From contig CAZIVP010000004.1 in NCBI GenBank assembly GCA_964542915.1, forward strand, positions 210,979-274,978: DNA of 64,000 nucleotides, read 5' to 3'. Of this stretch, positions 26,650 through 37,078 are shown one piece after another; position 1 is the stretch's first letter; each line of letters begins with the position of its first letter. Under the pieces are notes generated by a model. The model saw only the letters and a list, made by a program, of their open reading frames with translations, was not told the origin of the DNA and made no database searches. The stretch comes from CAZIVP01 sp964542915 (lineage in GTDB: Bacteria > Calditrichota > Calditrichia > Calditrichales > Calditrichaceae). A program made the translations under genes and the position numbers.

Positions 26650-29268
26650 ATGACTTCCAAAGAAATTCGTCAACAATTTATCGATTTTTTTAAAGATAAA
26701 AAGCATACGTTTGTGCCAAGTTCGCCTGTCGTACCGCAAGATGATCCAACCCTGCTCTTTACCAACGCCGGCATGAATCAGTTTAAAGATGTTTTTCTGG
26801 GAAAGGGTACGCGTCCCTACAACCGGGCGGTTAATACCCAGAAATGCATACGCGTTAGCGGCAAACATAACGATTTGGAAGAAGTGGGTCATGATACCTA
26901 CCATCATACCTTTTTTGAGATGCTGGGTAACTGGTCTTTCGGCGATTATTACAAAAGGGAAGCCATCTTGTGGGCCTGGGAGCTTTTGACCGAGGTATGG
27001 GGATTACCCAAAGAAGCGCTTTATGCCACTGTCTATACGACCGACGATGAAGCAGCTGATTTATGGGCTAACGTGACCGAAGTAAATCCCGACCAGATTT
27101 TACGGTTTGGCGAAGAGGACAATTTTTGGGAAATGGGTGCGACCGGCCCCTGTGGGCCTTGTTCCGAAATCCATATCGATCTGGGGCCTGAATATTGCAA
27201 TGGCAATCACGACGGTGAATGTTATGTAAATGCCAATTGTCCGCGGTTTATTGAAATCTGGAATCTTGTTTTCATTCAATACTACCGCGATGAGGACGGC
27301 GTTTTGCATCCTTTGCCCGAAAAACACGTGGATACCGGCGCGGGTTTTGAGCGCTTGGTAGCCATACTTCAGGATAAACATTCAAACTACGATACCGATT
27401 TATTCACTCCCATCATCGCCGATATCGCAAAGCTGACCGCAAGCGATTATCAAACCTCTTCCGTTCAGTCAGCCTATCATGTGATCGCCGATCACATTCG
27501 TATGCTCACGTTTTCCATAGCCGATGGCGGTTTACCATCGAGCGAAGGCCGCGGATACGTTATGCGCCGTATACTGCGGCGCGCGGCGCGTTACGGAAGA
27601 AAGCTCGAAATGCATGAACCTTTCATATATAAACTCGTACCAACGGTTATTAAAGTGATGGGTGAAGCTTTCCCGGAAATTATTGAACGCCGCGACCATG
27701 TTGAGGCGGTGATACGCTCGGAAGAGGAGCACTTTAACCGAACGCTGGATCGCGGAATCGAAATATTTGATAAAATAACGGAACGTTTAAAATCGAATAA
27801 AAAAATCACAATCCCCGGCGAGGAGGTATTCAAACTTTACGATACATACGGTTTTCCGGTTGATTTAACCCGTATCATGGCCGATGAAAAGGGCTTTAAA
27901 ATTGATATGGAAGGCTTTGAACAAGAAATGGAGATGCAGCGCCAAAGAGCACGTGCTGCCTCGCGCTTTGACGTCAAAACATCTTTGGATCAGGATTGGA
28001 CCGTTCTGAATGAAGGACCCGATTCCAAATTTGTGGGCTACGAAGACGTCGCCATTGAAACACACATTATGCGTTACGCCGTTGATGAACAGAGAATCCG
28101 GGTGGTATTAAGTGAAACGCCGTTCTATGCCGAATCCGGAGGACAAATCGGCGATCGTGGTTTGATATCTGGCGACGGTTTCGAACTGACGGTTACCGAT
28201 ACACAAAAAGAAGGCGATCGCATCATCCATATCTGTGCGCCCGTAGCCGACTTTAAACCTTTTTCAGACAAGGTCGTGGCGCAGGTTATCTCTTTCCGAC
28301 GTCAGAACACAGCAAAAAACCACACCGCGACGCACCTGCTCCATGCCGGCCTGCGAAGCGTATTGGGCGATCATATCAATCAGGCCGGTTCCCTGGTGGA
28401 GCCGGATCGTCTCAGATTCGATTTTACCCATTTTGAAAAAATAAGCGAAGAACAACTCAATAAAATCGAATCCATCGTCAATCAAAAAATTTTACAAAAT
28501 ATCCCGCTGGAAGTGGCCGAACAGAAATTTGAAGAGGCAAAAAAGAAGGGTGCAGTGGCGCTGTTCGGAGAAAAATACGGCGACGTGGTGCGCACGATCC
28601 AGATAGCGGATTTTAGTCTTGAATTATGCGGCGGTACTCATGTGAATGCTACGGGCGAAATTGGCGCATTTTATATTACCTATGAAAGCGGCATCGCATC
28701 CGGCGTACGGCGCATCGAAGCCATTACCGGCCCCGCAGCCCTGAAATACGTCCAGAATACGCGCAAAACCGTGCAGAAATTAAGCAGCCTTTTAAACAGC
28801 AATGAAGATGACGTCGTATCCAAAGTGCAACAATTACTTGAAGACAAACGGAGTTTAGAGAAAGCCCTGCAAAAGAAAAAACAATCCGAGTTATCTTCCG
28901 ATTTGGATGAAATACTGGCGCGGACGGAAACCATTAATGACGTTCAGGTGCTCATCCACCACGTGGAGAACACGGAAGTCGAACAATTGAAACAACTGGG
29001 CGATCGTATTCGGGAAAAGGCCAAGGCGACCGCGGCCTTACTTTTGGCTGAAAACGACGGAAAGCTGAATTTGGTTTGCATGGTAACTGACGATTTAATT
29101 CAGAATAAGCACCTGAAAGCCGGAGATCTGATTAGCAGAACAGCGAAAGCCGCCGGCGGAGGCGGGGGCGGACGCCCACACCTGGCAACCGCAGGCGCCC
29201 GGGATTCCAGCAAATTACAAAACGCCATTGATACTTTTAAATCCCTGATCCGGGAACAAACCCAATAA
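26650..29268 (+). CDS. alaS: Alanyl-tRNA synthetase
   Basis: An 872-residue class II synthetase charging tRNA-Ala. It starts MTSKEIRQQFIDFF, preceded by an AGGGG site; the frame opens 33 codons earlier with GTG, but that extension has no family counterpart. Motif 1-3 regions are intact (TNAGMNQFKDVF, RVSGKHNDLEEVG, GAGFERLVAILQ). The editing domain carries NHTATHLLHAGL and CGGTHV with the zinc-binding His and Cys residues. The C-Ala domain ends with the glycine run AGGGGGGRPHLATAGA. It diverges from the small membrane protein gene. Alanine-charged tRNA is also the donor for RqcH tailing, but the two genes are not linked here. Confidence 0.97.
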   Translation: MTSKEIRQQFIDFFKDKKHTFVPSSPVVPQDDPTLLFTNAGMNQFKDVFLGKGTRPYNRAVNTQKCIRVSGKHNDLEEVGHDTYHHTFFEMLGNWSFGDYYKREAILWAWELLTEVWGLPKEALYATVYTTDDEAADLWANVTEVNPDQILRFGEEDNFWEMGATGPCGPCSEIHIDLGPEYCNGNHDGECYVNANCPRFIEIWNLVFIQYYRDEDGVLHPLPEKHVDTGAGFERLVAILQDKHSNYDTDLFTPIIADIAKLTASDYQTSSVQSAYHVIADHIRMLTFSIADGGLPSSEGRGYVMRRILRRAARYGRKLEMHEPFIYKLVPTVIKVMGEAFPEIIERRDHVEAVIRSEEEHFNRTLDRGIEIFDKITERLKSNKKITIPGEEVFKLYDTYGFPVDLTRIMADEKGFKIDMEGFEQEMEMQRQRARAASRFDVKTSLDQDWTVLNEGPDSKFVGYEDVAIETHIMRYAVDEQRIRVVLSETPFYAESGGQIGDRGLISGDGFELTVTDTQKEGDRIIHICAPVADFKPFSDKVVAQVISFRRQNTAKNHTATHLLHAGLRSVLGDHINQAGSLVEPDRLRFDFTHFEKISEEQLNKIESIVNQKILQNIPLEVAEQKFEEAKKKGAVALFGEKYGDVVRTIQIADFSLELCGGTHVNATGEIGAFYITYESGIASGVRRIEAITGPAALKYVQNTRKTVQKLSSLLNSNEDDVVSKVQQLLEDKRSLEKALQKKKQSELSSDLDEILARTETINDVQVLIHHVENTEVEQLKQLGDRIREKAKATAALLLAENDGKLNLVCMVTDDLIQNKHLKAGDLISRTAKAAGGGGGGRPHLATAGARDSSKLQNAIDTFKSLIREQTQ

Positions 29269-29338
29269 GACGCCGCCCTCCGGAATCGAGTGATATACGT
29301 TGCGCTTAAAGTTTAATGGTCGCTTCTATAGTAAACGA

Positions 29339-32332
29339 ATGTGGATACGCGCTATGCGGATTCCATCTTGTTTTTTTACGACGCTCATCTTTTTGATTCT
29401 GTTTGTTGGAGTTATATACGGCGAACCGTATTTCCAGCAGCAAGTCGATTATTACATGGATGTGACGCTCCTACCGGAATCAAAAAAATACCGCGGTACT
29501 GCTAATATTGCCTACACCAATCATTCCAAACAAAGTCTGGACACGCTATGGTTCCATGTTTATCCAAATGCCTATAAAACCCGGAATACTGCATTTGCCC
29601 GCCAACGTGCCCGGCATTTGAAACGTCATTTCCACTTTGCCGTGGAGGAAGACCGGGGTTATTTGAATATTCTTTCCGTAAAAAGCAATGAACAGAATTT
29701 GAATTGGCGATACAAACGCGATGCAATTGATCTTATTAAAATAGTTCTGCCGCGCCCCCTGACTCCAAATCAGAGTATCACCTTAATAATCGCTTTCGAA
29801 GGCAAATTCCCATGTTTGTTCTCCCGCATGGGTTATTTTGGCCGGGATTATTTTGCCGCAACCCAGTGGTATCCCAAAGCGGCGGTTTATGACGCCGACG
29901 GCTGGCATAGTGAATCTTATCTCGATATGGGCGAATTTTACGGAGAGTACGGCGATTTTGAGGTCAATCTTACCGTGCCACGTAACTATCTGGTCGAAGC
30001 CACCGGAAAGCTTAAGCTGACGCAAAGTGAGAAACGTTTCCGTGAAGAAATCAAGGCACAAACCGATTCAGCCCTGGCCTATCAATCCGCGGACAGTCTC
30101 AATGCCTATCTTTGGCATTGGATTCTTAAACGCAATAAACAGACAAAATACAGTGATACGAAAACACTAACGTTTAAAGCCGAAAACGTACACGATTTTG
30201 CCTGGTTTGCCGGCGATTTATTTTTCCTTATGGAGGATACCTACCGAAACGCTGCATATATCGCAAACGATTCGGCGATTACACGCGTACTGGTTACACC
30301 ATACCACCTCGAAGCATGGCGGAATGTGCCGACCTATATCAATCGCACACTGGATTTTTACGGTAAACATGTGGGGCCCTATGATTATCCTAAGGTTGCG
30401 GTGGTGGATGGCGCACTCTCCGCCGGTAGCGGGATGGAATACCCCATGGTGACCATTGTTTCAACCGGTAACTCGTCTGTTTTTCGCGCTCTTGAAATGG
30501 TGGTTATGCATGAAATCGGGCATAACTGGTTTTACGGTATGCTTGGATCCAACGAGCGGACTTGTGTATTTCTTGATGAAGGACTCAACAGTTTTTATGA
30601 ATATAAATATATGAACCACCATTACGGGCGCAACAATTTGACAAATTTCCGTAACTTATTCGGCGGTCTGCCGTTGCTCAAAGATATTGGCGAGTGGCAC
30701 TTAATACATTTTTCATACGGTTCGCTGGCCAATCGGCGGCTGGATCAACCACTCCATCTGCGGGCGGATGCATTCACACCCGCCAATTACGGCGCTGTCA
30801 ACTACCATAAATCTATTTCCCTTCTACTAGCGCTCGAATGGTATATTGGAGAGGAAACGTTTCAGCATGGAATCCGGCTGTACTTCGATCGTTGGAAGGG
30901 TAAACATCCCAAACTTAAAGACTTTGTACAATGTATGGAAGAGATTTCGGGTGTTTCATTGCAGGGCTTTATGCAGGAATGGTTTTACAGTACGCGGTAT
31001 AGCGATTTTGAGATAAACCGCTGGCAATCGAACAAAAAAAACAACGGTAACTATCAGACCGAGGTCTATATAACGAATAACGGCACGATGCAAGAGATGC
31101 CTGCGCCGGTTACACTGACCACCATGCAAGGAGACACCTTACGCAAACGATGGCATGCATCCTCCGAACGACCGATCACATTCGAACACCCACATGCCGT
31201 CGATTTCATCGAAGTAAACCGGCAGCGGACCATATTCGAAAGCAATTATTTGAATAACAGGACGGGATTGCCGGAAATCAAATTCAATTTTATCGGCGAG
31301 ATACCGCGATTTGACACCTATCCGATCAATATTTATCCCTATTACTGGTATGAGTATTTTTTGGATAAAAACCGCCTCGGGGCTGGATTTTGGAGCGGCA
31401 ATCCCGTATTTAATCAATATTTTGCAAGCGGTGCTTTTTATTACGCGACCGCTTCGCAAAAGACGGGATACAAGTTAACCGTCGGGCATCGTTATCGCCC
31501 TGTCTGGAGTAAATATAGCGACGGTTCCATACATATCCGGGATATGAACGGACTCCGACATTACAACCTCACGGTTAAAAATTTCTGGCAATCGGTTACA
31601 GACAATCGTTCCGATGTGCAATTAAAGCTGGGCATCCATTATGTCAATCTTCATGATGAACGTTATAATAATCCCGATATGTTCGAGCAACACCGTTACT
31701 GTACTGCAGATCTGGAGCTGGAGTATCGACGCAAACGAATGTTGCACCGTTTCGCTACAACACTCCGATACGAAAAAGCCCTTCCGGTCGGAGACCTCAG
31801 GCATGCCTTCGCCCGTCTCTCGCTGACATCAAACTATCGCTACTATTTTCAAAAGGATTCGTATTTTGGCACGCGCTTCTATTTAGGGGGGCTTACAGGC
31901 AACGGCTACCCAAAACAAAAAGCAATTTATGCCGCCGGCGATGTGGATGCCGACCATCAGCGTTTTACACCCGCGCGCCGTGGTACGATGGCGCCGTTAA
32001 ACCTTTATTTACTCGAAGGCGGGCTGAATATGGCCGGATACGGTGATGCACGCCAGCGCTTTTATTCCGGTAAAATCGGTGCATCGGCGCGGGTGTTGCT
32101 TAAATATCAGTTCGCACCCGCACTCTATATTTCAGCAGGGACGCTAGCGCCTGATTATAGCCATTTCGGTGCACACGTATTCACGGAAGTCGGCCTCTTC
32201 AAAAAGGTTGGTTTTGTGGAATTGGTCGTTCCGTTTTATATTAGCGAACCAACATCGGATGTAACCCGTTGGGGATTAAGGTTTAATATTCGTCTGTCTT
32301 CCGGCTTGGAAGGATTTGAATTTCGATTTTAG
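29339..32332 (+). CDS. M1 metallopeptidase fused to an outer-membrane beta-barrel
   Basis: A protein of about 1000 residues. After a signal peptide (CFFTTLIFLILFVGVIYGE), the first 600 residues are an M1-family aminopeptidase: exopeptidase motif SGMEYPM, zinc site HEIGHNWF, and the third ligand in DEGLNSFYEY 18 residues later. The last 370 residues are unlike M1 C-terminal helical domains. They consist of alternating aromatic and polar strands separated by short turns and end in Phe (FEFRF), as outer-membrane barrels do. The peptidase is thus probably held at the outer membrane, facing either the periplasm or the outside. The start is uncertain: the frame opens at TTG 29300, and ATG codons at 29339 and 29354 fit the signal peptide better. 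Confidence 0.85.
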   Translation: MWIRAMRIPSCFFTTLIFLILFVGVIYGEPYFQQQVDYYMDVTLLPESKKYRGTANIAYTNHSKQSLDTLWFHVYPNAYKTRNTAFARQRARHLKRHFHFAVEEDRGYLNILSVKSNEQNLNWRYKRDAIDLIKIVLPRPLTPNQSITLIIAFEGKFPCLFSRMGYFGRDYFAATQWYPKAAVYDADGWHSESYLDMGEFYGEYGDFEVNLTVPRNYLVEATGKLKLTQSEKRFREEIKAQTDSALAYQSADSLNAYLWHWILKRNKQTKYSDTKTLTFKAENVHDFAWFAGDLFFLMEDTYRNAAYIANDSAITRVLVTPYHLEAWRNVPTYINRTLDFYGKHVGPYDYPKVAVVDGALSAGSGMEYPMVTIVSTGNSSVFRALEMVVMHEIGHNWFYGMLGSNERTCVFLDEGLNSFYEYKYMNHHYGRNNLTNFRNLFGGLPLLKDIGEWHLIHFSYGSLANRRLDQPLHLRADAFTPANYGAVNYHKSISLLLALEWYIGEETFQHGIRLYFDRWKGKHPKLKDFVQCMEEISGVSLQGFMQEWFYSTRYSDFEINRWQSNKKNNGNYQTEVYITNNGTMQEMPAPVTLTTMQGDTLRKRWHASSERPITFEHPHAVDFIEVNRQRTIFESNYLNNRTGLPEIKFNFIGEIPRFDTYPINIYPYYWYEYFLDKNRLGAGFWSGNPVFNQYFASGAFYYATASQKTGYKLTVGHRYRPVWSKYSDGSIHIRDMNGLRHYNLTVKNFWQSVTDNRSDVQLKLGIHYVNLHDERYNNPDMFEQHRYCTADLELEYRRKRMLHRFATTLRYEKALPVGDLRHAFARLSLTSNYRYYFQKDSYFGTRFYLGGLTGNGYPKQKAIYAAGDVDADHQRFTPARRGTMAPLNLYLLEGGLNMAGYGDARQRFYSGKIGASARVLLKYQFAPALYISAGTLAPDYSHFGAHVFTEVGLFKKVGFVELVVPFYISEPTSDVTRWGLRFNIRLSSGLEGFEFRF

Positions 32333-32357
32333 ACAGTAAAACAAACGGGGTTCTGGC

Positions 32358-33014
32358 ATGACTAATCAGAATAATCTGTATGCACGTTTAACCGTATATA
32401 CAATATTTGCCGTCGCCTTCGCTTATGTCGAATCGACCATTGTATACTATTTGCGCATGCATTTTTATCCTGACGGTTTTCAGTTTCCCATGCAAATTAT
32501 ACCAAACGATGTGGCTATCATCGAAATCGGCCGGGAAGCAGCCACATTGGTTATGTTGTGGTTTGTCGCCCGTATGGCCACAAACCAGTTTAAGGAACGT
32601 TTTGCCCTTTTCTTATTCACATTCGGCATGTGGGATATTTTCTACTACGGTTGGCTCAAAGTCTTTTTAAACTGGCCGGCAAACTGGTTGGAGTGGGACA
32701 TTCTCTTTTTAATCCCTGCGCCTTGGATTAGCCCCTGGCTTGCGCCTGTCCTGGTGAGTATCGGACTGATCGTTACATCGGTAATCGTTTTAATGCGGAG
32801 CGATCGTTTTCTTCTGTACATTTTCAACCGTTGGGAATGGCTGCTCATTGTATTATCCGCAGCCATCATTCTGGTCTCTTTTTTCTGGCAAACCCGGACC
32901 GTGGTGAACGGCGGCATTCCACACTACTATCCGTGGTGGATATTTATCATCGGATATCTTTTAGCTGTGCTGGTATTTGTCCGCCGCTACACGAAAGGCG
33001 TCGAGAGCGCCTAA
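32358..33014 (+). CDS. Integral membrane protein of unknown function
   Basis: A 218-residue protein with about six transmembrane segments, including IEIGREAATLVMLWFVARMA, FALFLFTFGMWDIFYYGW and WLLIVLSAAIILVSFFW. Conserved-looking polar residues inside the membrane (Glu and Arg in EIGREA, Asp in FGMWDIFYY) hint at a functional site, but I do not recognise the family. It follows the M1 fusion gene by 25 bases, and its last codons overlap the stop of the convergent glycosyltransferase gene by four bases. Confidence 0.6.
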   Translation: MTNQNNLYARLTVYTIFAVAFAYVESTIVYYLRMHFYPDGFQFPMQIIPNDVAIIEIGREAATLVMLWFVARMATNQFKERFALFLFTFGMWDIFYYGWLKVFLNWPANWLEWDILFLIPAPWISPWLAPVLVSIGLIVTSVIVLMRSDRFLLYIFNRWEWLLIVLSAAIILVSFFWQTRTVVNGGIPHYYPWWIFIIGYLLAVLVFVRRYTKGVESA

Positions 33015-33847
33015 GCGTTCATGCGGTTTAACGCCTGTCGGTAATACCGGAACTTCTGCCTTAATAAAGCCGTGGGTTTGTTACGTCTGGAAAGGCCTTT
33101 GATCAATATTTCCAGTTTAATCAATAATTCGCCATATAGAGCCTTCTGTTCGTTACGGTCGAGTTCCGTGGAATGTATGTGTTTTTCCATTGCCTGTATC
33201 CGGTAATAGTCCATTCCATAATAACGACGCGATAACTGATCGGCATGACCGCCGTATTTAATGACTGTCGGATGCTCATCCAAACCGATATCATTTGTTT
33301 TGGCAATCCGCAGCCATAAATCGTAATCCTCGCAAACCGGGAACGATTCGTCGAAAAGACCCACTTCATCGAGCAGGGTTTTCTTAATGAACACCGCCGA
33401 TGGCGAAACAAGACATAATGCGAGCGAAGGTATGAAAATTCGTCCCGAACGTTTGTGATGTTTTCTTCGGGGATTGACGCGTCGCCCGTTACGTATCCAA
33501 ATCTCCTCTGACTGGAAAATACGGTAACCGGGATTATTATTGTAATATGTCCTGGCCAGCGACAGATGCCGGGGCGTCCATTCGTCGTCGCTGTCTAAAA
33601 GGGCAATCCATTCAGCGCTTGCCTGTCTAATGCCCAAATTTCTGGCAGCCGAAACGCCTCGATTTACCTGCCGGATTATATGGATTTTATCAGCGTATGA
33701 TTGCAATACCTGCGGCGTTTCATCATCGGATCCGTCGTCGATCACAATGGTTTCACGGGGCGGTGTAGCTTGATTTAATACCGACTGTATCGCCCTTTTG
33801 ATCAAAACGGGTCTGTTATAAACGGGTATAATAACCGATATATCCAT
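33011..33847 (-). CDS. Family 2 glycosyltransferase
   Basis: A 278-residue GT-A fold enzyme. It begins DISVIIPVYNRPVLIKRAI, with the nucleotide-binding IDDGSDD, ARNLGI, and the metal-binding DxD as LLDSDDEW. The acceptor region has CEDYDLWLR, an ED motif typical of inverting GT2 enzymes with a catalytic Asp. It transfers a sugar from a nucleotide donor to an unknown acceptor, probably a surface glycan. No glycan cluster surrounds it. Confidence 0.88.
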   Translation of the reverse strand: MDISVIIPVYNRPVLIKRAIQSVLNQATPPRETIVIDDGSDDETPQVLQSYADKIHIIRQVNRGVSAARNLGIRQASAEWIALLDSDDEWTPRHLSLARTYYNNNPGYRIFQSEEIWIRNGRRVNPRRKHHKRSGRIFIPSLALCLVSPSAVFIKKTLLDEVGLFDESFPVCEDYDLWLRIAKTNDIGLDEHPTVIKYGGHADQLSRRYYGMDYYRIQAMEKHIHSTELDRNEQKALYGELLIKLEILIKGLSRRNKPTALLRQKFRYYRQALNRMNA

Positions 33848-33993
33848 CGGATCCCGATTTCCCTATCTCGTGTATGTTTTTTCCCCTGCAATTTTTGAAT
33901 GGATATAAATGTGCGCTATATTTGTATTTGTATAACGTTTGAACCTAGGCAATGTACCGCTCATGCAGCTATACCGTATGTCGCTTTTAACCG

Positions 33994-35406
33994 TCAATCA
34001 TTTAACAAGTCGATCAGCGCCTCTTTTATGATCGTTTCCTCATCGGCGCTGACCGTACGGAGGTCGATCCAAACCGCATCTTCTTCCACATAGGTAAAAA
34101 CAGGATGTTTCCACGTACGGAGTCGTCCGGCGAGTCGTGCGGCGGCAATCTTATGCGATACCACCTTAACGGCAAAGCCCGGTAACGGCATGGTGGGGTA
34201 GGCGCCGCTGCCAACTTTGCCCTGCGCGGGCTTTATCGCCATTATCGATTGCAGGGCTGTAGGTAAATCGTCGATAAAAGCGTTGCAACGTTTTTTTAAT
34301 TGTTCGGCCGGCGTCGTAAGGGCCTCGATGCCGTCCAATGCGGGCAATTCGGAATTCGTTCTTAGATATGCCAACAGCGCTTCCTGCAACAGTTTAATAA
34401 TAAACTTATCCAGACGAATAGCGCGCAACAACTGGTTGCGGCGACACCTCTGTACCCATTCCCGATCGCCCACCAGTAATCCGGCCTGGGGGCCGCCCAG
34501 CAACTTGTCTCCAGAAAATGATATCAGGTCGACGCCCTGCTCCACAATGGCTTCGACTTCGGGTTCGGAATCGGCGCCGAATGTGCGTGCGGGCAACAAC
34601 GATCCGCTGCCCAAATCGTACAGAAGCGGAAGATTGTTTTTATGAGCCAGATTAACAATATCCTGAAGCGACGGTTTTTGTGTGAATCCGCGTAATTCAT
34701 AATTGCTCGGATGGCAAATCAAAATGGCGCCCGTTTCTTCATTGATGGCATTTTTATAATCGTCGAGGTGTGTTTTATTGGTCGTACCGATCTCACGCAA
34801 CCGGCAGCCGCTCATTTTCATTACTTCCGGCATTCGGAAGGAACCGCCGATCTCAATCATCTCGCCGCGCGAAAGTATAATTTCCCGCTGATAACCGGCG
34901 GTATTCAGCATCAACATGACCGCTGCGGCATTATTGTTCACCGCCAACCCGTCTTCCGCCCCGCTTAGAATCTTCAATAAAGGCGCTATATGGCTATCGC
35001 GGTTTCCGCGTCTTCCATCCTGCAAATTGATTTCCAGATTACTGTATCGGCTTGTGGCGGACACACGCCCGGCTAATGCGGGATTTATTGGTGCTCTGCC
35101 GAGCCCGGTATGCAAGATTACGCCCGTGGCATTCACGGCCGGCTTTAGCGTACCATCCAATAATGCGCTTAATTGTCGAGTCAGTTGTTTGTTTAAATGA
35201 GACAAAAACGTATTTTTATCGTTCTGTTCAAGTGGATAGGCGCCGGGGTTTTCACGAATACTCGTAATCTCGGTCTGGATCAGCCGTTTCAGATATTTTT
35301 CTTTGACCTGCGGGAAATCCGGTTTTATCGCTTTCAGCAACCGATCTACCGAAGGAATCTTGGCGAATGCCGATTTATTGTATTCTTCTGCCGTTGAATG
35401 TGACAC
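33994..35406 (-). CDS. selA: L-seryl-tRNA(Sec) selenium transferase
   Basis: A protein of about 470 residues that converts seryl-tRNA(Sec) to selenocysteyl-tRNA using selenophosphate. It is a fold-type I PLP enzyme. The SelA core includes NATGVILHTGLGRAP near residue 80, the PLP region with LLYDLGSGSL, and the Schiff-base Lys in SFSGDKLLGGPQAG. The GTG at 35406 is a reasonable start (AGGA upstream); TTG at 35424 opens the frame. selB, selD and tRNA-Sec are not in this window. I saw no in-frame TGA selenoprotein gene here. Its presence implies the genome encodes selenoproteins elsewhere. Confidence 0.93.
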   Translation of the reverse strand: MSHSTAEEYNKSAFAKIPSVDRLLKAIKPDFPQVKEKYLKRLIQTEITSIRENPGAYPLEQNDKNTFLSHLNKQLTRQLSALLDGTLKPAVNATGVILHTGLGRAPINPALAGRVSATSRYSNLEINLQDGRRGNRDSHIAPLLKILSGAEDGLAVNNNAAAVMLMLNTAGYQREIILSRGEMIEIGGSFRMPEVMKMSGCRLREIGTTNKTHLDDYKNAINEETGAILICHPSNYELRGFTQKPSLQDIVNLAHKNNLPLLYDLGSGSLLPARTFGADSEPEVEAIVEQGVDLISFSGDKLLGGPQAGLLVGDREWVQRCRRNQLLRAIRLDKFIIKLLQEALLAYLRTNSELPALDGIEALTTPAEQLKKRCNAFIDDLPTALQSIMAIKPAQGKVGSGAYPTMPLPGFAVKVVSHKIAAARLAGRLRTWKHPVFTYVEEDAVWIDLRTVSADEETIIKEALIDLLND

Positions 35407-35469
35407 GCTATGCGTTCCTGTCAATTATACGTTTTATAAGAATAGAAGAATCCTTTAATATTGCAATCT

Positions 35470-36747
35470 TTATTCTTTCTTTTTCTTAAAAATGCGTACC
35501 TGCTGGATGCGCTTTTTCGTCGCCTTTTCGATTATAAATTCATAACCGTTATAGGTTACCTTTTCTTTGGAACGCGGTACCGACCCGAATTGTCCCAAAA
35601 GAAAACCAGCCAGGGTGTCAACGCCCTCCTCGGTCGGGAGATCCAAATTTAATTGTTCGTTTATTTCATCGATTAACATACTGCCGTTTACGAGGAAGGT
35701 GTTATCATTTATTTTTTCGAACTGCGGTAGCTCTTTGTCATATTCATCCTGAATTTCGCCCACAATTTCCTCAATCACATCCTCCAGCGTAACCAGCCCG
35801 GAAGTGCCTCCATATTCATCAACCACAATCGCCATGTGTATCTTTTCGGTCTGGTATTCACGTAATAACTCATTAATACGCTTCTGTTCGGGAACGTAAT
35901 ACGGCGGCCGTACAATTTTAGTCAGATCAAATTCCGTTTGGTTACGGCGCTTGATGTATGGCATTAAATCTTTCAAGTACAGGATGCCAACAATATTATC
36001 GATGGTCTCGGCGTAAACCGGAATACGGCTATGTAGTTTGTCTTTCACCATGGCTAAAACCTGATTGAGCGTAGCTAGTTTCTCGATACAAACCATATCG
36101 GTGCGCGGAACCATAATTTCACGGGCAACCGTATCGCTCATTTCGAAAATACTGTGGATCATTTGTTTTTCATCTTTTTTCAGTGCGCCCATTTCCTCGC
36201 CCACATCCACAAGTGTTCTTAATTCCGCTTCAGAGAGCTTGGTTTTATCCATCCTAACACCGAGGGAGTTCGAAAGCAGATGTGTTATGACATCAAAAAT
36301 TTGAATGAGCGGATAAAACAAATAATAAAAGAACGTTAAAGGTAACGCCGCTTTTACGACAATCGCTTTTGCACTGCGTACCGCCATCACCTTGGGAACG
36401 ATCTCACTAAAAAACAGAATAACCAACGTAACCACGACCACGTTGATGATCAAAATCAACGTGGGATCCAGACCTTTTTCCATGCTAAGCCGCGTGGTCA
36501 GCAGTGCGGCCGCTGATGCAATTGCCACATTTGCAATCGTATTACCGATGATAATGCAAATGAGAAGTTTCTTAGGTTCCTGCATTAAAAAAGCGACTTG
36601 CCTGTAAGCGGTGTGTTTACTTCGGGCAAATTGATTGATATTGGACTTGGTGAGGGATAAGAAGGCGGTTTCCGAACCTGAAAACAGGGCCGACATCAAA
36701 AGCAAAACAATGAATATCAGCGCATACAATAACGATGATGGGTCCAA
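35470..36747 (-). CDS. CorC/HlyC-family protein with CNNM and CBS domains
   Basis: A 425-residue membrane protein. The N-terminal DUF21/CNNM domain (about 1-190) has four hydrophobic segments starting SALFSGSETAFLSL. Two CBS domains follow (about 210-330), with MVPRTDMVCIEK and VVDEYGGTSGLVTLEDVIEEIVGEI. The C-terminal CorC_HlyC domain (about 345-420) closes the protein. The family is linked to magnesium and cobalt efflux and membrane integrity. The start appears to be TTG, about 12 bases after AGGGAGG. It lies 45 bases upstream of selA on the same strand. Confidence 0.88.
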   Translation of the reverse strand: MDPSSLLYALIFIVLLLMSALFSGSETAFLSLTKSNINQFARSKHTAYRQVAFLMQEPKKLLICIIIGNTIANVAIASAAALLTTRLSMEKGLDPTLILIINVVVVTLVILFFSEIVPKVMAVRSAKAIVVKAALPLTFFYYLFYPLIQIFDVITHLLSNSLGVRMDKTKLSEAELRTLVDVGEEMGALKKDEKQMIHSIFEMSDTVAREIMVPRTDMVCIEKLATLNQVLAMVKDKLHSRIPVYAETIDNIVGILYLKDLMPYIKRRNQTEFDLTKIVRPPYYVPEQKRINELLREYQTEKIHMAIVVDEYGGTSGLVTLEDVIEEIVGEIQDEYDKELPQFEKINDNTFLVNGSMLIDEINEQLNLDLPTEEGVDTLAGFLLGQFGSVPRSKEKVTYNGYEFIIEKATKKRIQQVRIFKKKKE

Positions 36748-37078
36748 ATTTTTAGTAGTCCTCCCTTAGTTCTACATGCGGTTTTATTAAATACGACGCC
36801 TATGGCCGGTTTTTACAAGTTGGTGTATTTCCTGTCAGGAATTAATCAAAATATATACCGAGCCAACTCTTTACAAATTATGACGTATTACGAAACTTCT
36901 CCGATTCCAATCATTTTATTTAAAAATAACAATGGATTGATCCATTTATGATTATGATTCGATTAATTTTCATACAAAATCAGATATTCATAAAATCAAC
37001 AATGTAACCCATCCTTCGTTTGTTTTTTATACAACAATAGCGCTAATATAAAAGAAAAACATGTCTTTTGCATGCGAT
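36748..37078. other. AT-rich intergenic region
   Basis: About 330 bases of AT-rich sequence between ybeY and the CorC-type gene. It holds no open frame, RNA fold or repeat that I can support. It should contain the promoter of the CorC gene, but no consensus stands out. Confidence 0.4.
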
